Source: Marasmius tenuissimus
Lineage: Eukaryota > Basidiomycota > Agaricomycetes > Agaricales > Marasmiaceae
DNA: 64,000 nt
Direction: 5' to 3'
Assembly: GCA_029532415.1 (NCBI GenBank)
Contig: JAQOTA010000035.1
Coordinates: forward strand, 62,001-126,000
Position numbers and translations under genes: made by a program. Positions within the stretch are counted from its first letter, which is position 1. Every line of letters starts with the position of its first letter. Below, in pieces: positions 11,781 through 22,094 of the stretch. A model generated the notes under the pieces. The model was not told where the DNA came from. It did not search any database and worked only from the letters and a program-made list of their open reading frames with translations.

Positions 11781-11789
11781 GAGCATGGT

Positions 11790-12745
11790 AGTCCGCCGTT
11801 GCGAGCACACCTTCATTGGACTTCGTTCTCCGACGCTGTTGCTATGGGGCTCGATGCAGCTTAAGCGCCGGTGGTGTCAGTCTTATGCGAATCACGGGAG
11901 GAAGGGCTACATGGTGGATGAGAACTGTACCGTATCTGAGAACCTTAGGTGTGTTGAGTCTCTTTTTAGCCCTGCAGTGATGTGCTGAACATTTTGTCTT
12001 CAGATTCGCAATCCCTACTACCGGTTTTAAGAGCCAGATGGACAGAAATCTCCTCCGTATGGGCCCGGCGTAGGCTTTGGAGTGGTGTATGTCATCGCGG
12101 TACTGTTTTGCTACCTGAGGATACGCTTACTTCTGCTCTCAGGATGCAACGAAAGGCTGGGGTACCTCAGAATAGTTTCAAATCTAGTCCCAATCCTAGG
12201 CGCTCTTCGTCTCAAAAGTTGCACGTAGTAGCTGGCCGGTGTTATCACATCTTGTCTCAGGCTCCCAAAGCCAGTCAACGTAGGGCGAGTGACAATCAGA
12301 GGGACTAGGGGAAGGTGTTGTGTCATCAGTATTATGTCGGAATCATTTTTCGTCCAATCAGATGTGTAGAAGTTTTTGTGGTCACTCGCCCTACGGCGTT
12401 CCCTTTGTTTCTCTTGATTTGATTGGTCGACAAAAAATTCACACATAATGATGATTACACACAGTAATTCCTCCCTCCCCTTCGCCTGATATAGCCAGCC
12501 TCACCGTAGTGTGGCTGGTTCTAGGAGCCTGATCATGTCTGGGCTTTGTTGCCCGATGCTGTTGCTATGGGGCTCGTCGTAGCCGCCGGTAAAAGGGGTG
12601 CGGGTCATTTTGTCGGTTGACATTTGTGGATCTCATGACCTTGGGTGTGTTACGTCTTCCGTTCAGCCTTGGAATGATAGGCTAATGTTTTCTACAGGTC
12701 GTTCACAATCCCTACCACTGAATCCAAGAGTCAGATAAGTCAATA
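11790..12745. repeat. Two diverged direct copies of a ~220-250 bp block
   Basis: The block 11820-12040 reappears at 12543-12745. Both contain CGNTGCTGTTGCTATGGGGCTCG, then AGAACCTTAGGTGTGTT / TGACCTTGGGTGTGTT, then a segment reading CAATCCCTACNAC...AAGAGNCAGAT. A third partial relative lies at 12190-12260. The copies are separated by about 700 bases that include the small MITE at 12283. A plus-strand reading near 12065-12140 encodes a short hydrophobic stretch, but no complete gene is supported. Confidence 0.65.
12283..12391. mobile_element. 109 bp TA-flanked MITE
   Basis: The inverted termini GGGCGAGTGAC (12283-12293) and GTCACTCGCCC (12381-12391) are perfect and flanked on both sides by TA. 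That is the target duplication expected for Tc1/mariner-type insertion. Two further flanking bases are also symmetrical. The interior is non-coding. Confidence 0.7.
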
Positions 12746-12849
12746 TTCTAGGTATGGCAACTTTGGCCTAGCTAACCATTGCGCCTACCTGACCCTACAC
12801 ATTGTATGATATCATTATCCCTTTGCCCTACATTACTCATATACTCCCC

Positions 12850-13080
12850 CGTACTCCATAACCCTTTGCCTTACTGATTGTACTTACTCCTACGTACATC
12901 ATGCACAGTTGGACCTACATCATGCACAGTACATTCTACTCCATTCTACTATATTCTAGCTATCTTGTACTCTTGTATATAAGCTAGCTAGGAATACCAT
13001 ACCACCTCAGCGGTTTGTTACCAACACCGCATGAGGCATTCTGCCTACTGTCTTTTCTCTCCTGCTCCCTGTAGTATTGC
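12850..13080. other. LTR-like promoter fragment
   Basis: A pyrimidine-rich stretch with several near-repeats of CTACATCATGCACAGT is followed by GTATATAAGCTAGCTAG at 12975-12991 and a CT-rich tail. The same 17-base TATA-containing word occurs at 39637-39653 in a similar setting. This suggests solo LTR or promoter remnants of one retroelement family. No paired LTR or TG...CA boundaries could be fixed. Confidence 0.4.
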
Positions 13081-13772
13081 AACTAGATAAAAAAAGGCCT
13101 CCTTTGTATGGGCTCAGGAGTAGAGGCTGTCGTCAAGGTCCTAGTAATGATGATTGGAGCCATTTGGACGGTTATACAATGGATAGATGTATGTTCCATT
13201 TCCCTGTGACACCCTTTCGACGAGCTGACTGCGTTTCCTGAAGCTTCGTTCGCTTGACTTCGCTCAAGGGAAGATCTTTGGATTTCCCTGTTGCTAGTAT
13301 GGCCTCTCTCGCGAGGAAACAAGCTATTGCTATTGTTCCAAGGCATCAGTTCGAAGACGGGGGTGTTTTGCTTATGCTACCTGTCAATGTAAGAAGCAGT
13401 TTCCCATGCTAGGGGTTCTAGAGTGGTATAAAGTAGACGGGTTATGAGTAGTCAGCGCATCTGGGTAGGCTCAACCACTCTATTATCTATTCGTACATGT
13501 GACTGTTTTTGCTATAAGGACCCTCATTTACTCGTGCCGATTCTGTTTATGAGTGAACTTACCCTCAATGACGCGGGGGAAGTAGTCATATTACACTCTT
13601 CAAGTTCTCAACACTACGCCTTAGCGGGGTCTCATGTAATATGTCACGGGAGTTAACACATGGACACCGCCTGTTCTCCTGAGTACCACAGCTTTCCATA
13701 ACAGGTCGCGAACTCTATTCAGCACCCTCCCACCACCTTCATTCTCCCCCTCCCTTGTTGTCTACCGTTCCG

Positions 13773-14045
13773 ATGTCTGATTTCCTACACAACGCACGGG
13801 ATTTTGTGATCACTGGAGGAAACTTCAACCAAATCCAGGGAGATCAGTACAATTATACAACCCAGATCGTTCGCAGGGAAAACAAAGAACTCGAGGGGCT
13901 CGAAGATGTATGTGGATCTGGAGATACGCTTGTCGTGGGGAGAGTAACTGATGAGTTACTTAGGTTTACATCATCAATCGAAGTGCTATATGCAGGACTC
14001 GTGACGTTCATGTTGATAGATAATAGAGCCGGGATTGCTTGGTAA
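13773..14045 (+). CDS. Short ORF with NLR-associated N-terminal motif, truncated
   Basis: The 90-residue frame begins Met-Ser-Asp-Phe and contains FVITGGNFNQIQGDQYNY at about residues 9-27. This Gly/Asn-rich pattern is familiar from the N-termini of many basidiomycete NLR-like (NACHT or other STAND ATPase) and kinase proteins, where it precedes the effector or ATPase region. After about residue 45 the frame diverges and ends, with no ATPase or kinase domain. It is probably the leftover first exon of such a gene, though a small functional protein carrying only the motif cannot be excluded. The start was chosen at the ATG just before the motif. Confidence 0.5.
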   Translation: MSDFLHNARDFVITGGNFNQIQGDQYNYTTQIVRRENKELEGLEDVCGSGDTLVVGRVTDELLRFTSSIEVLYAGLVTFMLIDNRAGIAW

Positions 14046-14129
14046 AGGGTTGGGTACGTATCAGAAGAGAACTCGTGTTGTGCATTGTCAGCAATCTAAT
14101 GATGTTGTTAGTTGCTATTGACCACAAAA

Positions 14130-16290
14130 CGAATAAGATGGTGTACCTCGAGTAATTTGCAAAGTAGCTCAATACTTTCCCAGTCTTGACTAGACATTTG
14201 GAGCTGCTGAAGTTTTTCTTCCTTCGCCTTCACCTTCTCATTCAGAGTCATCTCCATTACGAATCTGTCCAAGGGCTACAGATGACTGAGTGATATAGCC
14301 ATAGAAAGATGAATATTAATGGGTCGCACACCGAACAAAGCTCGTACCCGCGGCTAGCCATATGCAAAGTTGAGCCCCACTGAACTGGCATATCAATTGG
14401 CATCTGTAATGGCACACCATCTTTGCCGAGCCTCCTCTGAATGTCGTAGAGCAGGTCCTTTTGTGGTCCTGACTTGCGGGCCTAAAGATCGGAATAAGAT
14501 ACGTATATGAAATGACAGAATGTGGCCTGCTTACCTTCACACTGATGGCACGGAGTTTACCAAGAGAATTGTCTGCTGTCGGTTCATGAGCATGGGGTTC
14601 CTTTGGATTGTAGTGCTTCGCGGCACTGTGTTGTTTGAGGAAGGCTTGAACGGCAAGGTTGATGATATGGGCAAGACATCTATCAAGAAATAAGTTTCGG
14701 AGGTACGCGGAAGGCCAAATGAACACACCGTATCTGCCTCTCTGCCGGTATGAATTCGAAGTTATCAAGACGGATGGACAATTGATCCATCATGGTGTCC
14801 ATGTTGAGGGCGTTATTGCAAGTCACGTAACCAAGCTGGGTGGAAGGTTGAATCAGCATGTATAGTACAAGTGAGCGCACGGGATAGCTCACCTTCTTAT
14901 GGATTTCTAATCGCTCAGCCACACTATAGAGTGCGTTACTGAGGTTGAGTCCATTATGCGAGCCCTTGAGTCAAACAAATCCAATGAGGCCCATTTTGAG
15001 TGTCCAAACAGGAGGCTTGTTCCCGTCGAGTTTCTCATGTATCCAATGGGTGGTTACTCCAAGATATGAGTCAATGTTTGAAGCATCCCAGCTGTCACAT
15101 GTTAATGAGACCTTTCCACTGCAGGCTGGTGACTGAGATTGAAGGGCTAGTCAATGGATTGATATAGGAAGGGAGGTATGGAACACACTGCGAGCTTCTT
15201 CCTCAATCTCCTCATGTAGTCCTATAGTAAGTTCATTATTTCCTGTCGGGTAATCTTTTGTGACGGTATAGTAACCTTCCCGTTTGGGGCACGCGCAGCA
15301 ATTTCAATCATTGCCCGGTACTTTGGATGTTCAAGAGCGTCGATAGGCTGTTGATATGGTTTATCAGTGGGCCAATCAATGGAACCGAAGATGAATCATA
15401 CCTGGTCAGTGCAAATCAGCCACTCAAGCGAAGGCCGAAGGAAGTTGTCATCGCTATACGGAATCTTGGCCTCCTTTTTCTCTACAGCAACGACCTGGGA
15501 ATCGAGAGTTCCTTGTATTAGAGCAGTCGTGCCTGCTGTCTTCTTGCGATCCTTAGCATGGCTCGGGAGCATTGGTGCGAAGTTGTTCTTTTTGCACCAC
15601 TCTATATAAGTTGACTAAAAGAAGTCAATGTTGAACGAGTAACCAAGATGAAAATAACACACCTTGTGTTTTGTCTCCATATGCCGCCTGAGGTTGTTGT
15701 ATGATTGACAATTCGTTCTCTACAAGGTGTTCGGGTTGAAAACAAAAACGATGTATTGAGTAAAGTAGGAAACCTACTTGCAGATGTTACATGTCTGTTT
15801 GGCAATTTTGGCATCAGCGTTGCCGCTCTCCTGAATTGGCGTGAAAAAATGACTGTTGTCAGCCGTTGGGCTCTTCTTCTTCTCAGGAATAGGTGCGACC
15901 GTCGTAACTGAGGGAGTGATAGTGGTGGTGGATGTGATAGAGTGTGCTGGTACGTCTGGAACAGGTTAGCAAGGTACGTGAGAGCCACATGGAGAATTTA
16001 CCCTGTTCCACACCACCTGGACATGGTGCCGTTTCTGGCATGACGGCTTGAATGTCACCTTCGTTATTGGCGGGATTGATTGCCATTCCTCTCTGTCGTT
16101 TTGCCGGAGGATTCGGAATGTCTTCGTCACTGTCCAAGATCTCGGTGATGTTGGGCTCGGCATCTTTAGATCTACCGGGAACAGGGTCAGCATCTGCACG
16201 CTGTGTAGGCCTTCGATTGCGTTTCGAGCTCTGGTAGGATGGTCGTCAAATCGGGAGGGTCCCGCTCGCCACCTGGCATATTGGCTTTGT
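14130..16290 (-). pseudogene. hAT-family transposase with BED-type zinc finger, decayed
   Basis: Read on the minus strand, the order is as follows. From about 16137 comes an acidic/basic leader. Near 15800-15670 is a split zinc finger, C-x2-C (TCNIC) followed by RRHMETKH. Around 15060 is LTCDSWDA with YLGVTTHWI. Around 14670 is RCLAHIINLAVQAFLK. Near 14200 is LQMSSQDWESIELL. This is the usual order of hAT transposases: BED finger, RNase H-like core and helical insertion. Stops and frame changes remain even after allowing introns, and the C-terminal dimerisation region is missing. No terminal repeats or 8 bp target duplication were located. It is a transposon remnant. Confidence 0.82.
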
Positions 16291-16299
16291 TGGTCACTG

Positions 16300-16950
16300 G
16301 TGAGCCAAAATAACCTTGTTTGAATGAGGTACAGCGAGAAAAATTAAGGTTTATTACTATGCAGTTCCTTCGCTAATATCCGAGTGGTGTAACTGACCGA
16401 GTCACTACACTGGCTCTGCAAAGCCCTCTCCCAGGGCTGGGCTGGGCTTAGGCTTTCCAAGGCTCAAGCCCGAGCCTGCACATCACTAATAGATATCCAC
16501 GACAATGGGATGAAGGGAAGAGTTTGCATATGTGGGACAAGGGGCCCAGGGCCGACAGGACCATATGTATAGCTGAGCTTGACAAAAGGAGGGGCAGAGT
16601 GTTTACAGTGGTGTCGTACCCCGGGCCAGAAGCGCGCAAGGTATGCTGTCATCTCATCTCGTGGTAAAGCAGCTCTCAACTTTCATTGATTACAGGCGTT
16701 TCAAGAAGATTATCAGAAGTACTCTAATGCATTATAAGTCTTTAATCGAGATTCGCAACACAATGAGCGCTCAAGTTGGTGGCGACGTTCAGAACTGCGA
16801 AATTTGCTCAAGTATATGCCGTCGATGCGGGCTCAATTCTGTCTCTCATTCTCTACCATGGTACTAATCGCAAGAACCTACGTTTGTCAAGTCTAGCTGA
16901 TGTCTTCATCCAGAACTCATGCCCCTTGTGCAGTTTGCAAATAAATTTGG
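16300..16950. other. No supported gene
   Basis: Only short frames are present. A CTGGGCTGGGCTTAGGC-type purine/pyrimidine patch lies near 16435-16470. The right part (from about 16770) may be the decayed beginning of the family described next. Confidence 0.35.
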
Positions 16951-16959
16951 GCTCCTAGG

Positions 16960-18965
16960 TCAGATATACTTCCTTAGCATGCAGATGGATTAACTCCCCA
17001 ATAACCATACAGCTGGAACTCCATTTGCACTCTAGCCCTCGGTGCCGGATGTCAAAATCTGGATGGACCCCAAGAGAGGGATGCTCTGCCAAGGTCCGTC
17101 CGGACCAGAAGTAGAGGGAAAATATTTCACCCCTCACTACCAATCTACGATTGATTCGGCAAATCTGCCTTGGAAAACTGAGCTGCTCCAAGAAGATATC
17201 TTCCTATGGTTTTTAGCAAGCACGAAGTCGAAAGAGGTAGATCGTGAGTTTGTTCAGGCTATCGGTCAGCTTCCAAGCAAAATTCTCCCCCCTTTTTTCG
17301 TCGAAAATGCAACTGTCAGGTCAACTTTGACCAACACTGCTATTGCAGGTGCAAGTCCAGCGTGGGATAATCTTGAGACCCATCTTGCCAATCGAAAGCT
17401 TTTAATGAATGGTCGGGAAAGGTGAACTGTAAATTATCATTGTGTTATCTCTCTCACCCATTTGAGTAGATCCAAGCTTGAAATAGATGACTTGGACGGG
17501 GGATTGTGGTTTATAATGATCAATGTGAGTTCGGATTGGATGTCTCAGGCGTGGAGCATTTATGATGCTCGCAAAGAACGACGACTTTGGTACCTACGAT
17601 CCGTGGTTTGCTGGTGCACAGTGTGCCCCTGCTCACGCGGGTTTCCCCCAGAGCTTGTCTTTCCTGTTATGCAGTTGAGGGCTACCAGAGATCAATTTTG
17701 AACCCAAAAGTATGGAAATCTTCACCAGAGACCAATCTATCTGTTTGTTGCACAGCCATCGCTTCCAGATCTACGTGATTCCAGAGGCGTTCGTCACCCT
17801 CTGTACACCGGGGGTTAAACAACCTCATCCTTTAACCATTGGTCATATTGTGAAGACAGTGCATCACCTCTCTCGCCAGAGACCTGTCGTGACTTCGGTC
17901 TTCCCTACTCACTTGAATTCGCCTTTCATGTCACTATCGCTTCCTGGCCTAATCACGCCTACAAGTTTTTGCATCAGTATCAAGTCCTCCATGGTTTTGA
18001 CCCAACTACCACGGATTTTGCACGATATCTCGGATGTCATCACAACTTCAAAGCCATGATCAATCCTGAGGACTCAACTCGGCTCAAGGAATTTCCTCCT
18101 ACTCCTCCTGATCCTTGTGAGTTCTGTTCCTGCTCGATACACCAATTTACTTAGAGATTTATCAACAATGACAGCATTTTGGTCAGAGATTGAACATGAG
18201 AAAACATATCGTCGTCTTCGTCAACTCCTGACTAGGCCCAGTGGCGTAGTTTGGGTCAAAACCGTGTTTTCTCTGCCTCCCTCGCCTCCTCCTCCGTCTT
18301 CCTCCTTGTGCGTTCACATTCAGTTGGATAACTGATTGATAGTTCAATCCATCGTATATTTTGGTCCGGGTTCCGAATACCTTGCTATGTGTGATCGTTT
18401 CAAGGAAGACGTGACCATGTCCGACAACTCAACGCAGTCCAAAGAGAGGTCTTCCCCATGTGAGCTCAAACGCACGTCTCAGCTAACAAGAGTACTGCCA
18501 ACGCTGCCAATTAAACCATCCTCATTGGCCGATTCTGATGTAGAGGATGAAGTAGATCTCAGATATCCTCCGCCTCTTCCGCCCCTTTTTCCGCCTCCGC
18601 CTCTTATACCTCTTTCTTTTGCTCCTCCTGTTCCTCCTGTTCCTCCTCGTAAGTTCATATTCAATTGGATAACTGATTGATAGCTTAATCTGTCATAGAT
18701 TTATGTCCGGGTTCCGAATGCCTTGCTCTGTTTGATCGTTTCGAGGAAGACGTGACCACGCCCAACAACTCAACCCAGTTTAAAGAGAGTTCTGCTCCAC
18801 GTGAGTTCTATCCACCTCAACGCACATCTCGGCTTACAAGAGCACTACCAGCGCCACCAACTGAACCATTCTCATCAGCCAATTCCAATCCAGAGGATGA
18901 AGTAGATCTCATAATCCCCCTTATTCTTGATTCTCCTGGGGACCTACCTCTTATTCGGTATGATT
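16960..18965 (+). pseudogene. Decayed basidiomycete-specific protein of unknown function
   Basis: A frame from 17042 reads IWMDPKRGMLCQGP..., followed by LPWKTELLQEDIFLWFLAS. After a break the next pieces are DWMSQAWSIYDAR (near 17540) and HQYQVLHGFDPTTTDFARYLG (near 17970-18035). These words, in this order, are those of a large uncharacterised family I know only as hypothetical proteins in Agaricomycetes. Frame changes between the pieces exceed what introns would explain, so I call it a pseudogene. The 3' portion holds two proline/acidic exons (18336-18680 and about 18700-18967) that are tandem duplicates of each other. No enzymatic motif is evident. Confidence 0.6.
18311..18965 (+). repeat. 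Tandem duplication of a ~330 bp exon-containing unit
   Basis: Unit A (about 18311-18649) and unit B (about 18650-18965) share the intron-like start TTGGATAACTGATTGATAG, then CCGGGTTCCGAAT, GATCGTTT and GAAGACGTGACCA, and the stretch encoding SRLTRALP/SQLTRVLP. Both encode a Pro/Ser/acidic segment ending EDEVDL. Unit A then has a CCTCCTCCG-rich tail coding a polyproline stretch. Confidence 0.75.
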
Positions 18966-19296
18966 AGGATGTAAAATTTCTAGCACTTTACGCGTCGAAG
19001 GTTCAGTCTCACACTCAGGGAGATATGACCCGTCGATTGGCAGTAGGCACGTACCATTGAAAACAGGATATAATTTCTATATGTACTTAAATGTTTCCTT
19101 ACTCTGCTTGCTGTCCATTAGTTCTAAGCCTCTACGAGAATGCAGTTTCTCAGCCTGGCCGGATGGTAGCGGACTCTGTTAAAAATAGTGTACTCAAACC
19201 ATCCTGAAAAGACAAGCAGCGGTCTGATCCATTTTCGTCATACTCGTCAACAATCTAGAGTGACTCAGACATTCGAGATATAACATGAGCTAGTTA

Positions 19297-19461
19297 CAGC
19301 TATTTGCAGAACTTAGGGCGTGCGCGTATTTTTTTTCACAGGACCTCGAAAATACCCGCCTGGCAGTCACAACGGATTTTCTCAGTCAATTATGAGTGGA
19401 TTGGCATAGTTCGTGCAGATTTGGGTAGCGATAGTTAGTAGCTAGGGAATGGTACATTTTT
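19297..19461 (+). repeat. Left terminal inverted repeat of the Tc1-like element
   Basis: It pairs with 23430-23589. The outer part is nearly identical between arms. The inner part is interrupted by small differences before the shared TAGCTAGGGAATGG block. Confidence 0.8.
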
Positions 19462-19509
19462 CTGACCAAAATTCAGTATCCCACGGTCTGGAACAGACCG
19501 TCATCCTTC

Positions 19510-20562
19510 ATGAGCAACAAAAAAAGCAACTACACGCGTAAGCTTGCTCGTATCGCATCCAAACAAGCTGCTGGTCTTCTATCTACCTCTCCTTCCACTA
19601 TGGCCAAAGGTACCAGCAAGCCAAAAGGCCGCAAAAATTCCACAGTTGCATCCATGCCACCTACCCAGCCTTCAAGCACACCCGAGCAGCACAACACTCG
19701 TAGCAAAACCTCTGTACTCCCACGAGTGACACTCCGCCTACCTAGTTGAAGCAAGAGAACAGCAGAGGCACCGGCCTCTACCGAATTGTCAGCTGGTCTT
19801 TCCGTCCTTGCAAAAGCCGCGGCTCCCGCAACTGAGGGAGATGATGACCACCTTCTCTCTTCGGATGCAGAGCTAGGGTCAGCTGGAGAGAATAAAACCC
19901 AAGCCACAACTAGCCTATCGGATGGTGATGACAACGAAGTGGAGGTGACTTCCTTCAATTGCAGCGAGGTAGACAAGTTCTTGGTGGATGACATGAGCTC
20001 TGTAGCCGGTGACGACGGGGTGAGTAACTTCAGTTCACCATGGATTTTCCAGCCAATGCAAGCTCTGTAATTTGTAGGAAAGCCCCTGCAGCACATCAGA
20101 TAGCGAAGATGAACGCCCTCCAGCAAAAAAAAATGCGGACAAAGTTGACGAACGAGAAAGCGAAGATGAACAAGAAATCAACTAAGAATGTGGCTGCAAA
20201 AGACGTAAAGCAGGCTCCCGATAGTAGGTTATTGATAGTTTCCCAGTGGCCTGTTGTGATTTTGACATCTGGCGTCCTAGGTGTGGTTCTTGTCATCCCT
20301 TGTCCCACAGGAAATGCGCAGCGGAAGAAGCTCAAAATCACAGCGGCATTCAAGGACGTGTTGGACGCTGTGTATGGTACCCTTGGTTGCCAAACCTACA
20401 ATTGCAAGCCTCAGCTGTCATGGAAGCTCAGTAGTGCGGCAGCAAAGGCACTCGCAACAGACCTGATGGATGAGGACGGCTGGAATATGTGTGTTGATAC
20501 TGTGAAGCAGCAACAAGAGGAAAAGAAGGAGAGCGTTCCCGTGGATATTCTGGTTGAAAAAG
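19510..20562 (+). pseudogene. Passenger gene of the Tc1-like element, 5' part
   Basis: Frame 1 runs from an ATG at 19510 (Met-Ser-Asn-Lys-Lys-Ser) to a GT donor at about 20019, interrupted by one TGA at 19747-19749. It encodes a basic N-terminus (KGRKNSTV) and then a Ser/Asp/Glu-rich segment. After a short intron (acceptor near 20077) an acidic-then-basic exon follows that contains an A9 run near 20127. The frame that continues beyond that run (KKMRTKLTNEK) is offset from the acidic frame. A further exon after about 20331 reads KKLKITAAFKDVLDAVYG and LMDEDGWNMCVDTVK. I do not recognise a catalytic domain. The part probably joins the exons from 21178. Nuclear or DNA-associated function is a guess from composition only. 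Confidence 0.5.
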
Positions 20563-21178
20563 ATGTACGTGATCAACCTAATACAGCTGATCTAATAGTA
20601 ACCCTATGTCTCTACCCGAAGTATCTCTATACACTTAGTCAAAACAAGAACAAGGGCTTGATGAGCCAGCATAGTTAAAGTGCACAGTGGGTATAACGAA
20701 GTAAACCTCACATGGGTAATACACAGAGTGCTCTTGTAGTCTTGAGATGCTTGAGAAGAGGTGATAATCAAGTAGATTGTCCTTAGGCTTAAGGCCTTTT
20801 GTCCAGTCTTTTATACATAAGTTTCTGGTACATGTAATGAGTATTACACTAACTGAAACTACTACTAGAAGTAGGTATTTGGCCCTAAAGGCGTAAAAGA
20901 CATTAGTACTGTGTAAGTACTTCTACCATGAATGGTAGTATGCTTGGTGAGCATAGTCGTGTTTGCCTCATGTATTGGAGGCTCTACTTATGCTATTGGA
21001 TAGCGACTGTCTATAGTGTCATATATGATGAAACTAGATGTACGTAGTAAGATACGTAGACAGAGATGTAGTACTTGCATGAGGACGCAAGTGTTCTAGA
21101 GGTGTAGCTCTATAAATAGTGTGACACGTAAACAACATGTCAACAGTGTATCACATGATATTCAACATGTTCAACAGG
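20563..21178. other. Long AT-rich intron or insertion inside the passenger gene
   Basis: Between exon-like ends at about 20562 (followed by GTACGTG) and about 21178 (preceded by TTCAACAG) lies some 610 bases with no open frame. It is AT-rich and includes small palindromes such as the hairpin CTACCATGAATGGTAG and a TATAAATAG near 21111. An ordinary intron here would be about 55 bases, so an inserted element such as a solo LTR is likely. No clear boundary or target duplication was found. Confidence 0.4.
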
Positions 21179-22091
21179 GCTCGGGTTCTGTGGGAAAGGG
21201 GCGGAAGAAGGCAGATAATCTGAAGCTGATTGACTTAGACACTGCGGGAGGGGACGGCACTGGAGATCCATCAGATGGTAGCGACGGAGAGGGCGCGTCT
21301 CATAGGGAGAAGGAAAAGAAGTGCCTCGAGCAACTCCGTCAAAGGCTGACCAACTGCCAGCTATGTGGTCCCGAGAAGTGCTGCAAGGTCTCCATTACTG
21401 GGCATCATATTACTCTTACGCACAACATGCTGTCGGCGTGGGCAGCTGCTTTGGTAAAATAACTCCTGTATCTTGTCGCAATACAGTTCATTCATTGACA
21501 AAGCCACCTTTCTACTTCTAGGCAATCGGAACTCATGGTGTCACATTAAATTCCCCTCCTCGCAGCGAGCTCTTCGCTATGTTTCACCGAGCTCCAGCGG
21601 GTGGTACCAACCACTGGGCCAGTACTACAGTGGCCACACCCAATGCATCTACCAGCGACACCTTGCTGACCTTACTTGTTGGGCATCTCTTCAACAATAG
21701 CAACCGCCCAGTCAACACACCACTACCTGATTCTCGACAGCCCAAAGTTCAAACCCCACAGACACCAAGCAAGAGAAAAGGGAGGGAAGATACCCTCTTG
21801 TCAAGTTCTCCACGTAGTCCATCGCTATACAATCCTTATCCAACAGTCAAATTATTTTTCGAGCTTCTCGGAAATACAGAACCACCACGGGCTGGGGCTC
21901 TAAGTAACCTTGCAAAGGTGCTGGCAGATAAGGACATGTACCACATCGACGAGATTGCCAAAGTTGGAGAGGAAGTATATGTTACCAAGTACGGCTTGAC
22001 TGAAGGGAATGCACGGTTTGTTGCGAAGAGGGTGGCAACCGAGGTCAAACATGTGAAGAAATCACTGAACAGTGAAGAGGCGTACTCATGA
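21179..22091 (+). CDS. Passenger gene of the Tc1-like element, 3' part
   Basis: Two exons are apparent: about 21179-21456, and a second from about 21523 to the TGA at 22089-22091. The first contains a short Cys motif, CQLCGPEKCCKV, followed by ITLTHNMLSAWAAALV. The second runs on through GVTLNSPPRSELF, and near 21722-21830 has a Pro/Ser-rich basic linker with a KRKGRED patch. The C-terminus is a compact helical segment of about 75 residues (LFFELLGN ... LADKDMYHIDEIAKV ... YGLTEGNARFVAKRV) resembling a SAM-like or other helical DNA/protein-binding fold. I have seen similar architectures in uncharacterised Agaricomycete proteins associated with transposons. It is convergent with the transposase, 3 bases between stops. 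The function is unknown; regulation of transposition or transposon targeting is speculation. Confidence 0.6.
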
Positions 22092-22094
22092 AGA

